DNA from: Pullichristensenella sp963930055
GTDB taxonomy: Bacteria; Bacillota; Clostridia; Christensenellales; Aristaeellaceae
Assembly (NCBI GenBank): GCA_963930055.1
Contig: CAWVKS010000003.1
Span: 124,001-188,000 of the forward strand
Length of the DNA: 64,000 nucleotides
Direction of reading: 5' to 3'
This document shows positions 8,466 through 17,364 of this stretch, in pieces. Position numbers and translations under genes: made by a program. Position 1 is the first letter of the stretch. Each line of letters opens with the position of its first letter. The notes under the pieces are model-generated. The model did not search any database and was not told the DNA's origin. It worked only from the letters and a program-made list of their open reading frames with translations.

Positions 8466-10300
8466 TCGGTCGCGTGCTTTCCGGGCGCTATGAGATCCAG
8501 GCCGTCGTCGGCACCGGCGGCATGGCCGTGGTCTACCGCGCCTGGGACAAAGTAAAAAAGCGCACTGTCGCCATCAAGGTCCTGCGCCCGGAATACGAGC
8601 AGGACGAGGAATTCGTGCGCCGTTTCAGCCGCGAGGCCGAGGCTGCGGCCAAGATGTCGCACGAAAACATCGTCAACCTCCTCGATGTCGGCAAGGACAA
8701 CGACATGCGCTATATCGTCATGGAGTACGTCCCCGGCAAGACGCTCAAGGACCTCATCCGCGAACGCGGCCGCATCGCGCCGGACACCGCCGTGCGCATG
8801 GTCATCCGCATACTCGCCGCGGTGGACCACGCCCATAAAAACGGCATCGTCCACCGCGACATCAAGCCCCAGAATATCCTCGTGGACGCAAACGGCAAGG
8901 TCAAGGTGGCCGATTTTGGCATTGCGCGCCTCAAGACCGCCCAGACCACCCGCGTGGATGACAAGCAGAACTCGGCCCTGGGCAGCGTGCACTACTTTTC
9001 CCCCGAACAGGCCTCCGGCGAGGTGGCCGACGAAAAGAGCGACCTCTACTCCGTCGGCGTCGTGCTCTACGAAATGCTCACCGGCCAGGTGCCCTTCGAC
9101 GGCGACACCGCCGTGTCCGTGGCGCTCAAGCACGTCAGCGAGGAGCCGCGCCCCATGCGCGAGATCAATCCCGCCGTCTCCCGCGCGCTGGACGAGGTAG
9201 TCATGCGCGCCCTGGCCAAGGACAGCACCCGCCGCTACCAGACCGCCGCCGAGTTCGCCGGCGACCTGCGCAAGGCGGTGGTGCATCCCCGGGGCGGCTT
9301 CGTCGCCTACCCTATGACCCGCGAGGAACAGGAGCGCCAGCGCGAGGACAAGCGCCGCCAGGCCGCGCGCCGCCAGCGCCGGCTGCAAAGGGCGTCCTTC
9401 TTCGCCGCCATCGGCGTGGGCGTGGCCATCATCGGCGCGCTCATCTGGTACTTTGCCGCCGTCTACAATATGGAGAGCGTGCCCCTGACCATCGGTTCGG
9501 AGGAGGCCGCCGCCACCGCCGTCATCGCCCAGCGCGGCTTCGTCCCCGAGGTCGAATACGCCTACAACGAGGAATACCCCCAGGGCCTGGTCATCGGCCA
9601 GAGCGTGGAGGCGGGCGAGAAGCGCCGCCGGGGCACGGAGATACAGATCACCGTCAGCGCCGGCAGCCAATGGGTCTACCTGGAGGACATGACCGGCTGG
9701 ACGCTGGAACAGGTCTATGAGGAGCTGACCGGCCTGAATATCGCCGGCGAACACGTCTCCGTCACCTACGCCGTCAGCGACCAGCCCATCGGCTGCGTCG
9801 CCGGCCAGACGCCGGAAGCGGGCTACATCACCCGCGATACGGACATCGTGCTCATCCTCAGCGCCGAAACGGTGGAAGTGCCGCCGCTCACCGGCCTCAC
9901 CTTCGAGGGCGCGCAGGCGCTGGCCGAGGCCGAGGGCCTCACGCTCGGCGAACCCGTGCCCGGCTATTCGGCGGACGCGCCCGCCGGCACGGTCATCGCC
10001 CAGTCCATCCCCCCGGGGGAGACCGTCGCCCAGGGCACGGAATTGATCCTCACCATCAGCCAGCCGCGCCAGATGCTCTACTATCCGCCGTCCAACTATA
10101 CGCTCTATGTGCCCCTGGACGATCTGGAAGTGGTGCTGGAGATCACGCCGCCTTCGGGCGCGGCCTTCACAGGCTTCAGCGGCACGCTGGACGCGGGCAC
10201 GTATTCCATCGAGCTTTCCAGCGTCGAGCAGGGGCTGCACACCGTGCGCGAGTATATGGACGGCGTGCTCATGGTGGAAACGCAGGTCATGTTCGAGTAG
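8462..10300 (+). CDS. prkC: PASTA-domain membrane serine/threonine kinase (PrkC/Stk1 type)
   Basis: This 612-residue protein has an intracellular Hanks-type kinase domain: GTGGMAVVYRA glycine loop, AIKVL lysine, HRDIKPQN catalytic loop near residue 131 and DFG near 150. A basic juxtamembrane stretch leads to one transmembrane helix at about 309-333, then three extracellular PASTA repeats and a short beta-rich tail. PASTA domains sense muropeptides or lipid II. I chose ATG 8462, which overlaps the phosphatase stop; six further residues upstream are in frame but lack an independent ribosome site. Confidence 0.94.
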   Translation: MIGRVLSGRYEIQAVVGTGGMAVVYRAWDKVKKRTVAIKVLRPEYEQDEEFVRRFSREAEAAAKMSHENIVNLLDVGKDNDMRYIVMEYVPGKTLKDLIRERGRIAPDTAVRMVIRILAAVDHAHKNGIVHRDIKPQNILVDANGKVKVADFGIARLKTAQTTRVDDKQNSALGSVHYFSPEQASGEVADEKSDLYSVGVVLYEMLTGQVPFDGDTAVSVALKHVSEEPRPMREINPAVSRALDEVVMRALAKDSTRRYQTAAEFAGDLRKAVVHPRGGFVAYPMTREEQERQREDKRRQAARRQRRLQRASFFAAIGVGVAIIGALIWYFAAVYNMESVPLTIGSEEAAATAVIAQRGFVPEVEYAYNEEYPQGLVIGQSVEAGEKRRRGTEIQITVSAGSQWVYLEDMTGWTLEQVYEELTGLNIAGEHVSVTYAVSDQPIGCVAGQTPEAGYITRDTDIVLILSAETVEVPPLTGLTFEGAQALAEAEGLTLGEPVPGYSADAPAGTVIAQSIPPGETVAQGTELILTISQPRQMLYYPPSNYTLYVPLDDLEVVLEITPPSGAAFTGFSGTLDAGTYSIELSSVEQGLHTVREYMDGVLMVETQVMFE

Positions 10301-10311
10301 GAGGCGATCGG

Positions 10312-11190
10312 TTGCAGGGCATCATCACGCGCGGCGTGGGCGGCTTTTACTACGCCCTCGACGCGCAGGGACGGACCCACCAGCTGCGCGCCCAGGCCAA
10401 GCTGCGCCGCGCGCATTTAAAGCCCATGGTGGGCGACAAAGTGGAATTCGAACCGGGCACGGAGGAAGAGGACGGCTGGCTCAAGGCCATACTGCCGCGC
10501 AAAAGCCAGCTTGCGCGCCCGCCGGTGGCCAATATCGACACGGTGCTCGTGGTCATCGCCGCCGCCGCGCCGGAGCCGGACCTGATGATGGCCGACCGCC
10601 TGTTGCTCGCCGCGCGGGAGCAGGGGATCGAGGCCGTGATCGCCGTCAACAAGGGCGACCTCGACCCGCAAACGGCGGAAAATATCGCCCGCCAGTACCG
10701 CGGCGCGGGCGCGGACGTGTTTCCCGTCTGCGCGCGCACGGGCGAGGGCGTGGAAGCGCTGCGCGCGCGCCTGCGCGGGCATGTGCATGCCGTGGCCGGC
10801 CAGTCCGGCGCGGGCAAGTCCACGCTGCTCAACGCCCTTTACGGCTTCGGCCTGCAAACGGGCGACGTATCGCGCAAGATCGAGCGCGGCCGCCATACCA
10901 CGCGCCACTGCGAATTGATCCCGCTGGAGGGCGGCGGCATGGCGCTGGACACGCCGGGCTTCAGCCTGCTGGAGACGAAGCTCTGCGACCCGGTGTTGCT
11001 CAAGGACGGCTACCCGGAATTCGCCCCTTACGAGGGCAAGTGCCGCTTTTCCCCCTGCTATCATGCCACGGAGCCGGGCTGCGCCGTGCGCGCGGCGGTG
11101 GAGGCGAGGGAGATAGACAAGGAACGCCACGGGCGCTATGTCGCGCTCTTGGAAGAAATGAGGATACGTTGGAGGGATCGCTATGGTTAA
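10312..11190 (+). CDS. rsgA: Small ribosomal subunit biogenesis GTPase RsgA
   Basis: This 292-residue protein is a circularly permuted GTPase that checks 30S subunit maturation. It has an N-terminal OB fold (MQGIITRGVGGFYYAL), then G4 NKGD, then G1 GQSGAGKST and G3 DTPGF in the permuted order. The C-terminal zinc site is a CxxxxCxHxxxxxC pattern (CRFSPCYHATEPGC). The start is a TTG at 10312 behind a GGAGG site; no ATG gives a complete OB fold. Its last 8 nt overlap rpe. Confidence 0.94.
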   Translation: MQGIITRGVGGFYYALDAQGRTHQLRAQAKLRRAHLKPMVGDKVEFEPGTEEEDGWLKAILPRKSQLARPPVANIDTVLVVIAAAAPEPDLMMADRLLLAAREQGIEAVIAVNKGDLDPQTAENIARQYRGAGADVFPVCARTGEGVEALRARLRGHVHAVAGQSGAGKSTLLNALYGFGLQTGDVSRKIERGRHTTRHCELIPLEGGGMALDTPGFSLLETKLCDPVLLKDGYPEFAPYEGKCRFSPCYHATEPGCAVRAAVEAREIDKERHGRYVALLEEMRIRWRDRYG

Positions 11191-11857
11191 AGTCGCCCCG
11201 TCGCTGCTGGCCGCGGATTTCCGCGCGATCGGCGCGGAGATCGAGCGCATGGCCAAGGCCGGCGCGGACTACCTGCACTATGACGTGATGGACGGCAACT
11301 TCGTGCCCAACATCACCTTCGGTTCCGGCATCTGCAGATCCGCCGCCCGGGGGCCGCTGCCGGTGGACGCCCACCTGATGGTCGAGCACCCGGAGACGCA
11401 CGTCGCCGAGTTCGCCAGGGCCGGCGCGAAGATCATCACCATCCACGCCGAGGCCGGCGGCCATTTGCACCGCACGCTCGCCCTCATCCGCGAGCATGGC
11501 TGCCTCGCCGGCATCGCCCTGAACCCCGCCACCTCGCCGGACTGCCTGCGCTACCTGTTGCCCAGCCTTGACCTCGTGCTGGTGATGACGGTCAACCCCG
11601 GCTTCGGCGGCCAGAAAATGATCCCCGAGTGCCTGGACAAGATCGCCGAGATCCGCGCCATGCTCGACCGCGCCGGCTCCAGCGCCATGCTGGAAGTGGA
11701 CGGCGGCGCCAACACCGTCACCGCCGCCGAGATGATGCGCCGCGGCGCCAACGTCATCGTCGCCGGCAGCGCCCTCTTCGGCGCGGAGGACGCCAGGGGC
11801 TTCATCGACAGCCTGCGCGCCTCCTGGCGGGAGATCCATCCCGAAGAAAACGCCTGA
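11183..11857 (+). CDS. rpe: Ribulose-phosphate 3-epimerase
   Basis: This 224-residue TIM-barrel enzyme interconverts ribulose-5-phosphate and xylulose-5-phosphate in the pentose phosphate pathway. Signatures are the VKVAPSLLAADF start, HYDVMDGNFVPNITFG with metal-binding His/Asp, DAHLMVEHPE, TVNPGFGGQ and EVDGGANT. It overlaps rsgA by 8 nt, the common Firmicutes pairing. In many relatives thiamine pyrophosphokinase follows; here a small membrane protein takes that place. Confidence 0.95.
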   Translation: MVKVAPSLLAADFRAIGAEIERMAKAGADYLHYDVMDGNFVPNITFGSGICRSAARGPLPVDAHLMVEHPETHVAEFARAGAKIITIHAEAGGHLHRTLALIREHGCLAGIALNPATSPDCLRYLLPSLDLVLVMTVNPGFGGQKMIPECLDKIAEIRAMLDRAGSSAMLEVDGGANTVTAAEMMRRGANVIVAGSALFGAEDARGFIDSLRASWREIHPEENA

Positions 11858-11867
11858 TGCACCGCCG

Positions 11868-11900
11868 TCGCCTCCCCGCATAGTATGTTCGGGGAGGCGA
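11868..11900 (+). promoter_or_regulatory. Perfect inverted repeat overlapping the ribosome site of the next small gene
   Basis: Arms of 11 nt at 11868-11878 and 11890-11900 are exact reverse complements, separated by an 11-nt loop. The right arm contains the GGGGAGG Shine-Dalgarno sequence of the following small gene, so the folded RNA would hide it. There is no U-tract, so it does not look like an intrinsic terminator. Confidence 0.6.
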
Positions 11901-12085
11901 TGGCATTGAACAGGGCGTGCAAAAACCGCCCCGGCGGTCAACGAAGCGGTATCTCCAAATGGTTCGGCCTGGGGCTGATGCTGGTGGGCGTCGTCCTTCT
12001 GCTGTTCAGCCTGCCGGGCTGGCTGTGGACGAGCGTCCTGGCCATACTGCTCATCAGCGCCGGTTTTCTGCTCTGGAGGTTTTGA
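11900..12085 (+). CDS. Small hydrophobic membrane protein, unknown function
   Basis: A protein of about 60 residues: a short basic N-terminus (ALNRACKNRPGGQRSGISKW) followed by two hydrophobic stretches (FGLGLMLVGVVLLLFSLPGW and LWTSVLAILLISAGFLLW) that would form a membrane hairpin. The start is unsure: ATG 11900 lies only 2-3 nt after GGGGAGG, while TTG 11906 has better spacing, and an ATG at 11885 lies in the hairpin loop. I do not recognise the family. It is the last gene of the housekeeping operon. Confidence 0.5.
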   Translation: MALNRACKNRPGGQRSGISKWFGLGLMLVGVVLLLFSLPGWLWTSVLAILLISAGFLLWRF

Positions 12086-12089
12086 AAAC

Positions 12090-12128
12090 GGAACGGCCCG
12101 GGACTGTCCATCAGCCCCGGGTCGTTCC
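12090..12128. terminator. Hairpin between convergent genes
   Basis: Arms 12090-12102 and 12116-12128 pair over 13 positions with one G-U-type mismatch around a 13-nt loop. It lies between the end of the plus-strand operon (12085) and the end of the minus-strand gene (12137), where a shared terminator is expected. No strong T-run follows on either side. Confidence 0.5.
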
Positions 12129-12136
12129 CATGTCCG

Positions 12137-12484
12137 TCACAATTCCCGCCCGCACTTGCGGCAGAAGCGGTCGTCCGCCGCCACCTTCGCGCCGCAGGCG
12201 GGGCAAAAAGCCTCCGCGCCGTCCGCCGCCGCACGCGGGTCGGGCTCCTCGCCCTCCTCCGTGATGTCGAAGAGGGAGAAGCGCCGCCTGGCCGTGGCGT
12301 TGTAGAGGTTGTACACTGCCTGCGCGATGGCGAGCCCCACGAACACAACGCCAAACAGACAGAAATACACAGGCGCGTCCATTGAAGCGGCAACGGCGAT
12401 CCAGGCCACGCCGATCACCGCCGCGATCGCCGAGGCCGCGCCGCCCAACAGCGAAGGCCCGCGCCCGGGCTTGACGCTCTTCAT
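12137..12484 (-). CDS. Two-TM membrane protein with C-terminal zinc ribbon
   Basis: This 115-residue protein has two membrane segments (LLGGAASAIAAVIGVAWIAV and VYFCLFGVVFVGLAIAQAVY) and a cytoplasmic tail ending in a zinc ribbon (CPACGAKVAADDRFCRKCG, a CxxC...CxxC pattern). Such 'zinc-ribbon domain-containing' proteins are common in Clostridia and their role is unknown. I chose the ATG with its 5' end at 12484 because GGGAGG precedes it; the frame is open further upstream without good start signals. Confidence 0.65.
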   Translation of the reverse strand: MKSVKPGRGPSLLGGAASAIAAVIGVAWIAVAASMDAPVYFCLFGVVFVGLAIAQAVYNLYNATARRRFSLFDITEEGEEPDPRAAADGAEAFCPACGAKVAADDRFCRKCGREL

Positions 12485-12795
12485 GGGCAAACCCTCCCTT
12501 GCCATCCATTCCCTTCTTGGACGGATGGCCGCGCCCTCAGGTTCCCGCTTTCGCCCTCCCCGCCCGCACGCGCTTCCCGCAGCGCGGGCAGGTGCGCGGC
12601 GCGCCGTCCGCCGGTATACCACAGCGGCGACCCTTCCCGCCCCGGCCGGAACATTTTCATCTTCATCCCGCCATGGGCTTCACGCGAAGCCCTCCTTATG
12701 CCTCCTGGCGGCACACCGAAAAGACCGCTCCCCATCCTGCCCGCCAAACGACGGATGCAGGCATGAAAGCGGCCTTTCGGAAAAGGGCGGACGGC
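12485..12795. other. 311-base intergenic region without a convincing gene
   Basis: This GC-rich gap separates the zinc-ribbon gene from rpmB. I see no promoter matching consensus and no full gene. On the minus strand around 12540-12600 one frame reads CPRCGKRVRAG before a stop, which resembles the last Cys pair of a zinc ribbon, but no start or upstream coding in that frame supports it. A degraded small zinc-ribbon gene is possible. Confidence 0.3.
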
Positions 12796-12987
12796 TTACA
12801 GAGCGCGCTCCACCTTATTGCTGCGCAGGCAACGGGTGCAGACGAACATGCGCTTCGGCGTGCCGTCGACCATCACGCGCACGCGCTGCGTGTTGGGCGC
12901 CCAGGTGCGGCGCGTCTTGCGGTTGGAGTGGCTGACGTTGTTGCCATACTTCACACCCTTGCCGCAGACCTCACAAAACTTTCCCAT
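12796..12987 (-). CDS. rpmB: 50S ribosomal protein L28
   Basis: This 63-residue protein has the L28 pattern: MGKFCEVCGKGVKYGNNVSH, then NRKTRRTWAPN, and a C-terminal CTRCLRSNKV. It keeps two CxxC pairs, so it is the zinc-binding form. A GAAGGAGGTG ribosome site precedes the ATG at 12987. It is divergent from the Asp23-family gene, the usual Firmicutes arrangement. Its promoter at 13041-13069 has a perfect extended -10. Confidence 0.95.
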   Translation of the reverse strand: MGKFCEVCGKGVKYGNNVSHSNRKTRRTWAPNTQRVRVMVDGTPKRMFVCTRCLRSNKVERAL

Positions 12988-13040
12988 CTCTATGACACCT
13001 CCTTCAAGGCTGATGCATTCGCAAGTTATCAAACAGCACA

Positions 13041-13069
13041 ATTATAGCACCCCGCAGTCGAAAACACAA
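13041..13069 (-). promoter_or_regulatory. Promoter of rpmB
   Basis: On the minus strand: -35 TTGTGT, 17-nt spacer, -10 TATAAT preceded by TGC (an extended -10). It drives rpmB, whose start is 54 nt downstream of the -10. Confidence 0.7.
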
Positions 13070-13173
13070 GAGCTTTTCCATGTAAAAGTTCGTAAAACGG
13101 GGCAAAATGCATCCTGTATGGAAAAAATACCCCGAAAAGGGCGTCCGCGGCGGCGCGTTTAACGCCGATGCCC

Positions 13174-13202
13174 TTGCAAGTTTTGCCAAAACACGCTATA
13201 CT
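13174..13202 (+). promoter_or_regulatory. Promoter of the Asp23-DAK-recG operon
   Basis: -35 TTGCAA at 13174-13179, 17-nt spacer, -10 TATACT at 13197-13202. It lies 44 nt before the Asp23-family start and is divergent from the rpmB promoter. Confidence 0.65.
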
Positions 13203-13245
13203 AATAGAACGGATACGAATATGAGCCTTCGGGGGAGGTCGGAAT

Positions 13246-13596
13246 ATGGATTGCAAGTTCAAGACGGAGCTGGGCCTTGTCACCGTCAACGACGAGGTGC
13301 TCGTGCGCGTGGCGGGCTACGCCGCGCTGGATTGCTACGGCATCGTGGGTATGGCCTCGAAGCGCTCGACAGACGGGATCGTGCAGCTCATGGGCCGGGA
13401 AAACCTCGGCCGGGGCGTGAAGGTGCGCCAAAACGGCGAAAAGGTGGATATCGACCTGTTCATCATCGTGGAATACGGCATCTCCATCAGCGCCGTGGCC
13501 GCCTCCATCATCGAAACCGTAAAATACAAGGTAGAGCACTTGACCGGCATCAGCGTCGGTCGCGTCAACGTCTGCGTGGAGGACATCCGCGTCTGA
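13246..13596 (+). CDS. Asp23/Gls24 family envelope stress protein
   Basis: This 116-residue protein has the Asp23 fold signature: GLVTVNDEVLVRVAGYAALDCYGIVGM, VDIDLFIIVEYGISI and VKYKVEHLTGISVGRVNVCVEDIRV. Members (YloU type) sit on the cytoplasmic face of the envelope in Firmicutes. It is followed by the DAK-family kinase, a conserved pair. GGGGGAGG precedes the ATG. Confidence 0.92.
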   Translation: MDCKFKTELGLVTVNDEVLVRVAGYAALDCYGIVGMASKRSTDGIVQLMGRENLGRGVKVRQNGEKVDIDLFIIVEYGISISAVAASIIETVKYKVEHLTGISVGRVNVCVEDIRV

Positions 13597-13632
13597 CGCG
13601 CCGTCCATGCCGGAAGTGGAGGTTTGCATATC

Positions 13633-15279
13633 ATGCCGCAGGCAAAAATAGACGGGCTTCTGTTTAAGGAAATGATCCAATCCGGCGCGGCGCTGCTCAC
13701 CCAGAACCGGGAGAGCGTGGACGCGCTGAATGTGTTCCCCGTGCCCGATGGCGACACGGGCACCAACATGTCCCAGACCATCAATTCCGCCGTCAAGGAG
13801 ATGCAGGCGAAAAACGCCGTTAGCGTCGGCGACGTGGCCGCCGCCGTGGCCCGCGGGGCGCTCAAGGGCGCGCGCGGCAACTCCGGCGTCATTTTGAGCC
13901 AGATACTGCGCGGTTTCGCCAGCGCCCTGGACGGCGTGGAGGATATAGACTGCGCCCTGATGATCCGCGCCCTGCGCGCCGGGGCGGACACCGCCTACAA
14001 GGCCGTGATGAAGCCCAAGGAGGGCACCATACTCACCGTGGCCCGCGTCATGGCCGAGGACGCCGAGCGCAACTGCCGCGAGATGACGGACGTCGTGGAA
14101 CTGTTCCGCGCCATCCTCAAAAGCGGCGAAGCCATCCTCAAAAAGACGCCGGACATGCTGCCCGTGCTCAAGCAGGCGGGCGTGGTCGATTCCGGCGGCA
14201 CCGGCCTGACCATCATCTACCGCGGCATGCTGGCCGCCCTCACCGGCGAGCCGGTGGAGGTGGACGTGCCCACCGAGGGCGCGCGCGCCGCCATGCCCGG
14301 CGAGTTCGTGGACGACCACGACAGCCTTGAGGAGATCACCTTCGGCTACTGCACGGAGTTCATCGTCTCCCATCCGCGCCCGGAAATGCGCGACAGCGAC
14401 GTGGTGCGCCTGCGCAAGCGCCTGGAGAAGCTGGGTGACTGCGTGCTGGTCATCTCCGACCTCTCCGTGGTCAAGGTGCACGTGCATACCAACGACCCCG
14501 GCAAGGCGCTGCAATACGCCTTGGAGTTGGGCGAGCTGGACGCCATCAAGATCGACAACATGTTCGAGGAGCACCGCGAGCGCATGGCCAAGCTCGCCGC
14601 CGAGGAAGCGGCGAAGCAGAAGCCCTACGGCGTCGTCTGCGTGGCGTTGGGCGACGGCATCGTCGATATCTTCAAGGAGCTCAACGTCGATCAGATCGTC
14701 GATGGCGGCCAGACCATGAACCCCTCCATCGAGGATCTTTACGAGGCTATCGAAAAGACGCACGCCAAGAACGTCTTTGTGTTGCCCAACAACACCAACA
14801 TCATACTCGCCGCGCAGCAGGCGGCGGAGCTGGAAACGGAGCGCAACGTGGTGGTGCTGCCCACCAAGTCCGTGCCCATGGGCATCTCCGCGGCGCTGGC
14901 CTTTGACCCGGAATTGGGCGTGGAGGAAAACCGCGCCGCTATGATCGAGGCGGCCGAGAACGTCCATACCGCCTCCATCACCTACGCCGTGCGCGATACG
15001 GTGTTTGACGGCCACGACATACACGCCGGCGACATCATGGGCCTGATCGACAACAAGCTCCACCACCTCGGCCACGACGTGCGCGAAGTTGCCGAACAGC
15101 TCACCGAAGAGATGGTCACCGAGGACAAGAGCCTCATCACCATCTACTACGGCGAGGACGTCACCGAGGAGGACGCGCAGGGCCTGCTTGCCGCCCTTTC
15201 GGAGAAGTACAGCCAGTGCGACGTCGATCTCCAGCACGGCGGCCAGCCCCTCTACTATTACCTCATCGCGGTGGAATGA
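13633..15279 (+). CDS. fakA: DAK-domain fatty acid kinase FakA/YloV family
   Basis: This 548-residue protein has an N-terminal DhaL (DAK2) nucleotide-binding domain with NVFPVPDGDTGTNM (metal-binding Asp residues) and GARGNSGVILSQILRG. A middle linker (TEFIVSHPRPEMRDSDVVRLRKR) and a C-terminal DegV-like domain follow. FakA phosphorylates fatty acids bound by a FakB (DegV) partner, feeding them to phospholipid synthesis. I chose ATG 13633 behind GTGGAGG; a TTG three codons earlier is less likely. Its stop overlaps the recG start. Confidence 0.88.
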   Translation: MPQAKIDGLLFKEMIQSGAALLTQNRESVDALNVFPVPDGDTGTNMSQTINSAVKEMQAKNAVSVGDVAAAVARGALKGARGNSGVILSQILRGFASALDGVEDIDCALMIRALRAGADTAYKAVMKPKEGTILTVARVMAEDAERNCREMTDVVELFRAILKSGEAILKKTPDMLPVLKQAGVVDSGGTGLTIIYRGMLAALTGEPVEVDVPTEGARAAMPGEFVDDHDSLEEITFGYCTEFIVSHPRPEMRDSDVVRLRKRLEKLGDCVLVISDLSVVKVHVHTNDPGKALQYALELGELDAIKIDNMFEEHRERMAKLAAEEAAKQKPYGVVCVALGDGIVDIFKELNVDQIVDGGQTMNPSIEDLYEAIEKTHAKNVFVLPNNTNIILAAQQAAELETERNVVVLPTKSVPMGISAALAFDPELGVEENRAAMIEAAENVHTASITYAVRDTVFDGHDIHAGDIMGLIDNKLHHLGHDVREVAEQLTEEMVTEDKSLITIYYGEDVTEEDAQGLLAALSEKYSQCDVDLQHGGQPLYYYLIAVE

Positions 15280-17273
15280 TGGAGGAGCTCTCCCGCCTGC
15301 CGGGGCTTGGCCCCTCGCGCGTGCGGGCGCTGGAAAAGGCGGGCGTGCGCACATTGCGCGACCTCGTCTCGCGCCTGCCCGTCGCCTATCGTGACCTTAC
15401 CGTGCCCACGCCGCTTCGCGGGGCTTATCCGGGCCTTGAGTGCGCCGTGGCCGCGCGCGTGGTGGGCGAACCGGCAGAGCAGTTCGCGCCGCGCCTGCGC
15501 ATCACCCGCGTCCGCATCGCCGACGAAAGCGGCGACGCCGTCGCCATCTGGTACAACCAGCCGTGGCTGAAAAAACAGCTCTATCCCGGCCGGGAGCTTT
15601 TGCTCTACGGCCGTTTTGCGCTGCGCCGGGGCGAGTTGCAATTGCAAAGCCCCACCATCGAACAGGAGCGCGCCATCGTGCCCGTCTATCGCGCCGTCGC
15701 CGGCGTGCCCCCGCGCGCCATGCGCCAGGCTGTGCGCGCGGCGCTGGAGATGGGCCGCGGCCAGTGGCCGGACGAACTGCCCGAGGGCCTTCGGCGGCGC
15801 TACGGCCTTTGCGAGCGCAATTTCGCCCTCTACAACGCCCATTTTCCCCTCAACCGCGAATCGCTCGCCGCCGCGCGGCGGCGCATCGCCTTTGAGGAAC
15901 TGCTGCTCTACCAGGTGGCGCTCTCGCTGTTGCGCTCGGACGCGCGCGAGGGCGTCAGGCTGGCCTTTTCCGACCAGGACGTCGAAGATTTTTGGAAACT
16001 TCTGCCCTTCCCGCCCACGAACGCCCAGCGGCGGGCGCTCGGTGAAATGGCGCATGACCTGCGCGCCGGCGCGCCCATGGCGCGCCTTTTGCAGGGCGAC
16101 GTGGGCAGCGGCAAGACCGCCGTGGCCTTCGGCGCCATGTACCTTGCGTGGAAGAGCGGCTTTCAGGCGGCGCTGATGGCGCCCACGGAAGTGCTCGCCC
16201 AGCAGCACTTTGAGGACGCTCAGGCGCTCTTTGCCCCCCTGGGCGCGCGCGTCGGCCTCCTCACCGGCTCGCTGACGAAAAAACAGCACGCGCAGGCGCA
16301 TGAGGCGTTGGCAGGTGGCGAATGGGACATGGTCGTCGGCACCCACGCGCTCATCACCGAGGGCGTTTCCTATCAGAACCTCGGCCTCGTCATCACCGAC
16401 GAACAGCACCGCTTCGGTGTGCGCCAGCGCACCCAGCTCGGCAAAAAGGGCGAAAGCCCCAACGTGCTGGTGATGTCGGCCACGCCGATACCGCGCACGC
16501 TTTCGCTCATCGTCTATGGCGATCTCGACCTTTCCATACTGGACGAACTGCCCCCGGGGCGCACGCCGGTCAGGACCCGCGTGGTGCCGGAGGCAAAGCG
16601 CGCCGCCATGTACGGCTTTGTCATGGAAAAAGTGCGCGAAGGGCGGCAGGCCTACGTCATCTGTCTCTTGGTGGACAAAAGCGAGGCCGTGGAGGCCCGC
16701 GACGCGCAGGAATTGTACGGAGAACTGTGCAAGCTGCTGCCCGAGGCCCGCGTGTCCCTCGTCCACGGCCGCATGAAGGCGGCGGAAAAGGACGCGCGCC
16801 TCGAAGCCTTCCGCAACGGCGAAACGGACATACTCGTCTCCACCACCGTGGTGGAAGTGGGCGTCAATGTGCCCAACGCCAGCGTCATGGTCATCGAAAA
16901 CGCCGAGCGCTTCGGCCTTGCCCAGCTGCACCAGCTGCGCGGCCGCGTGGGGCGCGGAAAATACGAATCGTGGTGCTTCCTCGTGGCCGAGCCGACCGAG
17001 CGGCTGCGCCTGCTCACCCAGACCACGGACGGCTTTAAGATCGCCGAAAAGGACATGGAGCTGCGCGGCCCGGGCGAGATGTTCGGCGAGCGCCAGAGCG
17101 GTATGCTCTCCACCGGCCTTTCCATGCTCGCGGGCGACACGCAGCTTTTGAAGCTCACCCACGACGAAGCCCGCGCCCTGATGAAGCGCCCGGACGACGA
17201 GGAGACGAAACAGGTCGTCGCCCTCGCGCGCCGCGCCTTCCGCGAGCGTCTGGACGAAGTGGCGCTGAATTAA
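15276..17273 (+). CDS. recG: ATP-dependent DNA helicase RecG
   Basis: This 665-residue protein remodels stalled forks and branched DNA. It has an N-terminal wedge/OB domain (LPGLGPSRVRALEKAGVRTLRDL), Walker A GDVGSGKT, a DEQH box (TDEQHRFGVRQR), SATPIPRT, TTVVEVGVNVPNA and LHQLRGRVGRG. Either ATG 15276 or ATG 15279 could be used; both overlap the preceding stop. The usual RecG length is 650-690 residues, so the gene is complete. Confidence 0.95.
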   Translation: MMEELSRLPGLGPSRVRALEKAGVRTLRDLVSRLPVAYRDLTVPTPLRGAYPGLECAVAARVVGEPAEQFAPRLRITRVRIADESGDAVAIWYNQPWLKKQLYPGRELLLYGRFALRRGELQLQSPTIEQERAIVPVYRAVAGVPPRAMRQAVRAALEMGRGQWPDELPEGLRRRYGLCERNFALYNAHFPLNRESLAAARRRIAFEELLLYQVALSLLRSDAREGVRLAFSDQDVEDFWKLLPFPPTNAQRRALGEMAHDLRAGAPMARLLQGDVGSGKTAVAFGAMYLAWKSGFQAALMAPTEVLAQQHFEDAQALFAPLGARVGLLTGSLTKKQHAQAHEALAGGEWDMVVGTHALITEGVSYQNLGLVITDEQHRFGVRQRTQLGKKGESPNVLVMSATPIPRTLSLIVYGDLDLSILDELPPGRTPVRTRVVPEAKRAAMYGFVMEKVREGRQAYVICLLVDKSEAVEARDAQELYGELCKLLPEARVSLVHGRMKAAEKDARLEAFRNGETDILVSTTVVEVGVNVPNASVMVIENAERFGLAQLHQLRGRVGRGKYESWCFLVAEPTERLRLLTQTTDGFKIAEKDMELRGPGEMFGERQSGMLSTGLSMLAGDTQLLKLTHDEARALMKRPDDEETKQVVALARRAFRERLDEVALN

Positions 17274-17364
17274 AAATCACAGTTTCTTACAGTTGAATAT
17301 TGCCAGTGTAAAAGCCTCCCGCAAGGTCAAAATAGTGTCAGACTTGAACGGGAGGTGAAAACAC

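Noticed and set aside
12540..12600. CPRCG-containing minus-strand frame resembling a zinc-ribbon end
   Set aside because: No start codon with a ribosome site and no coding-like sequence upstream in the same frame; two stops lie nearby. A degraded gene is possible, but not enough to call.
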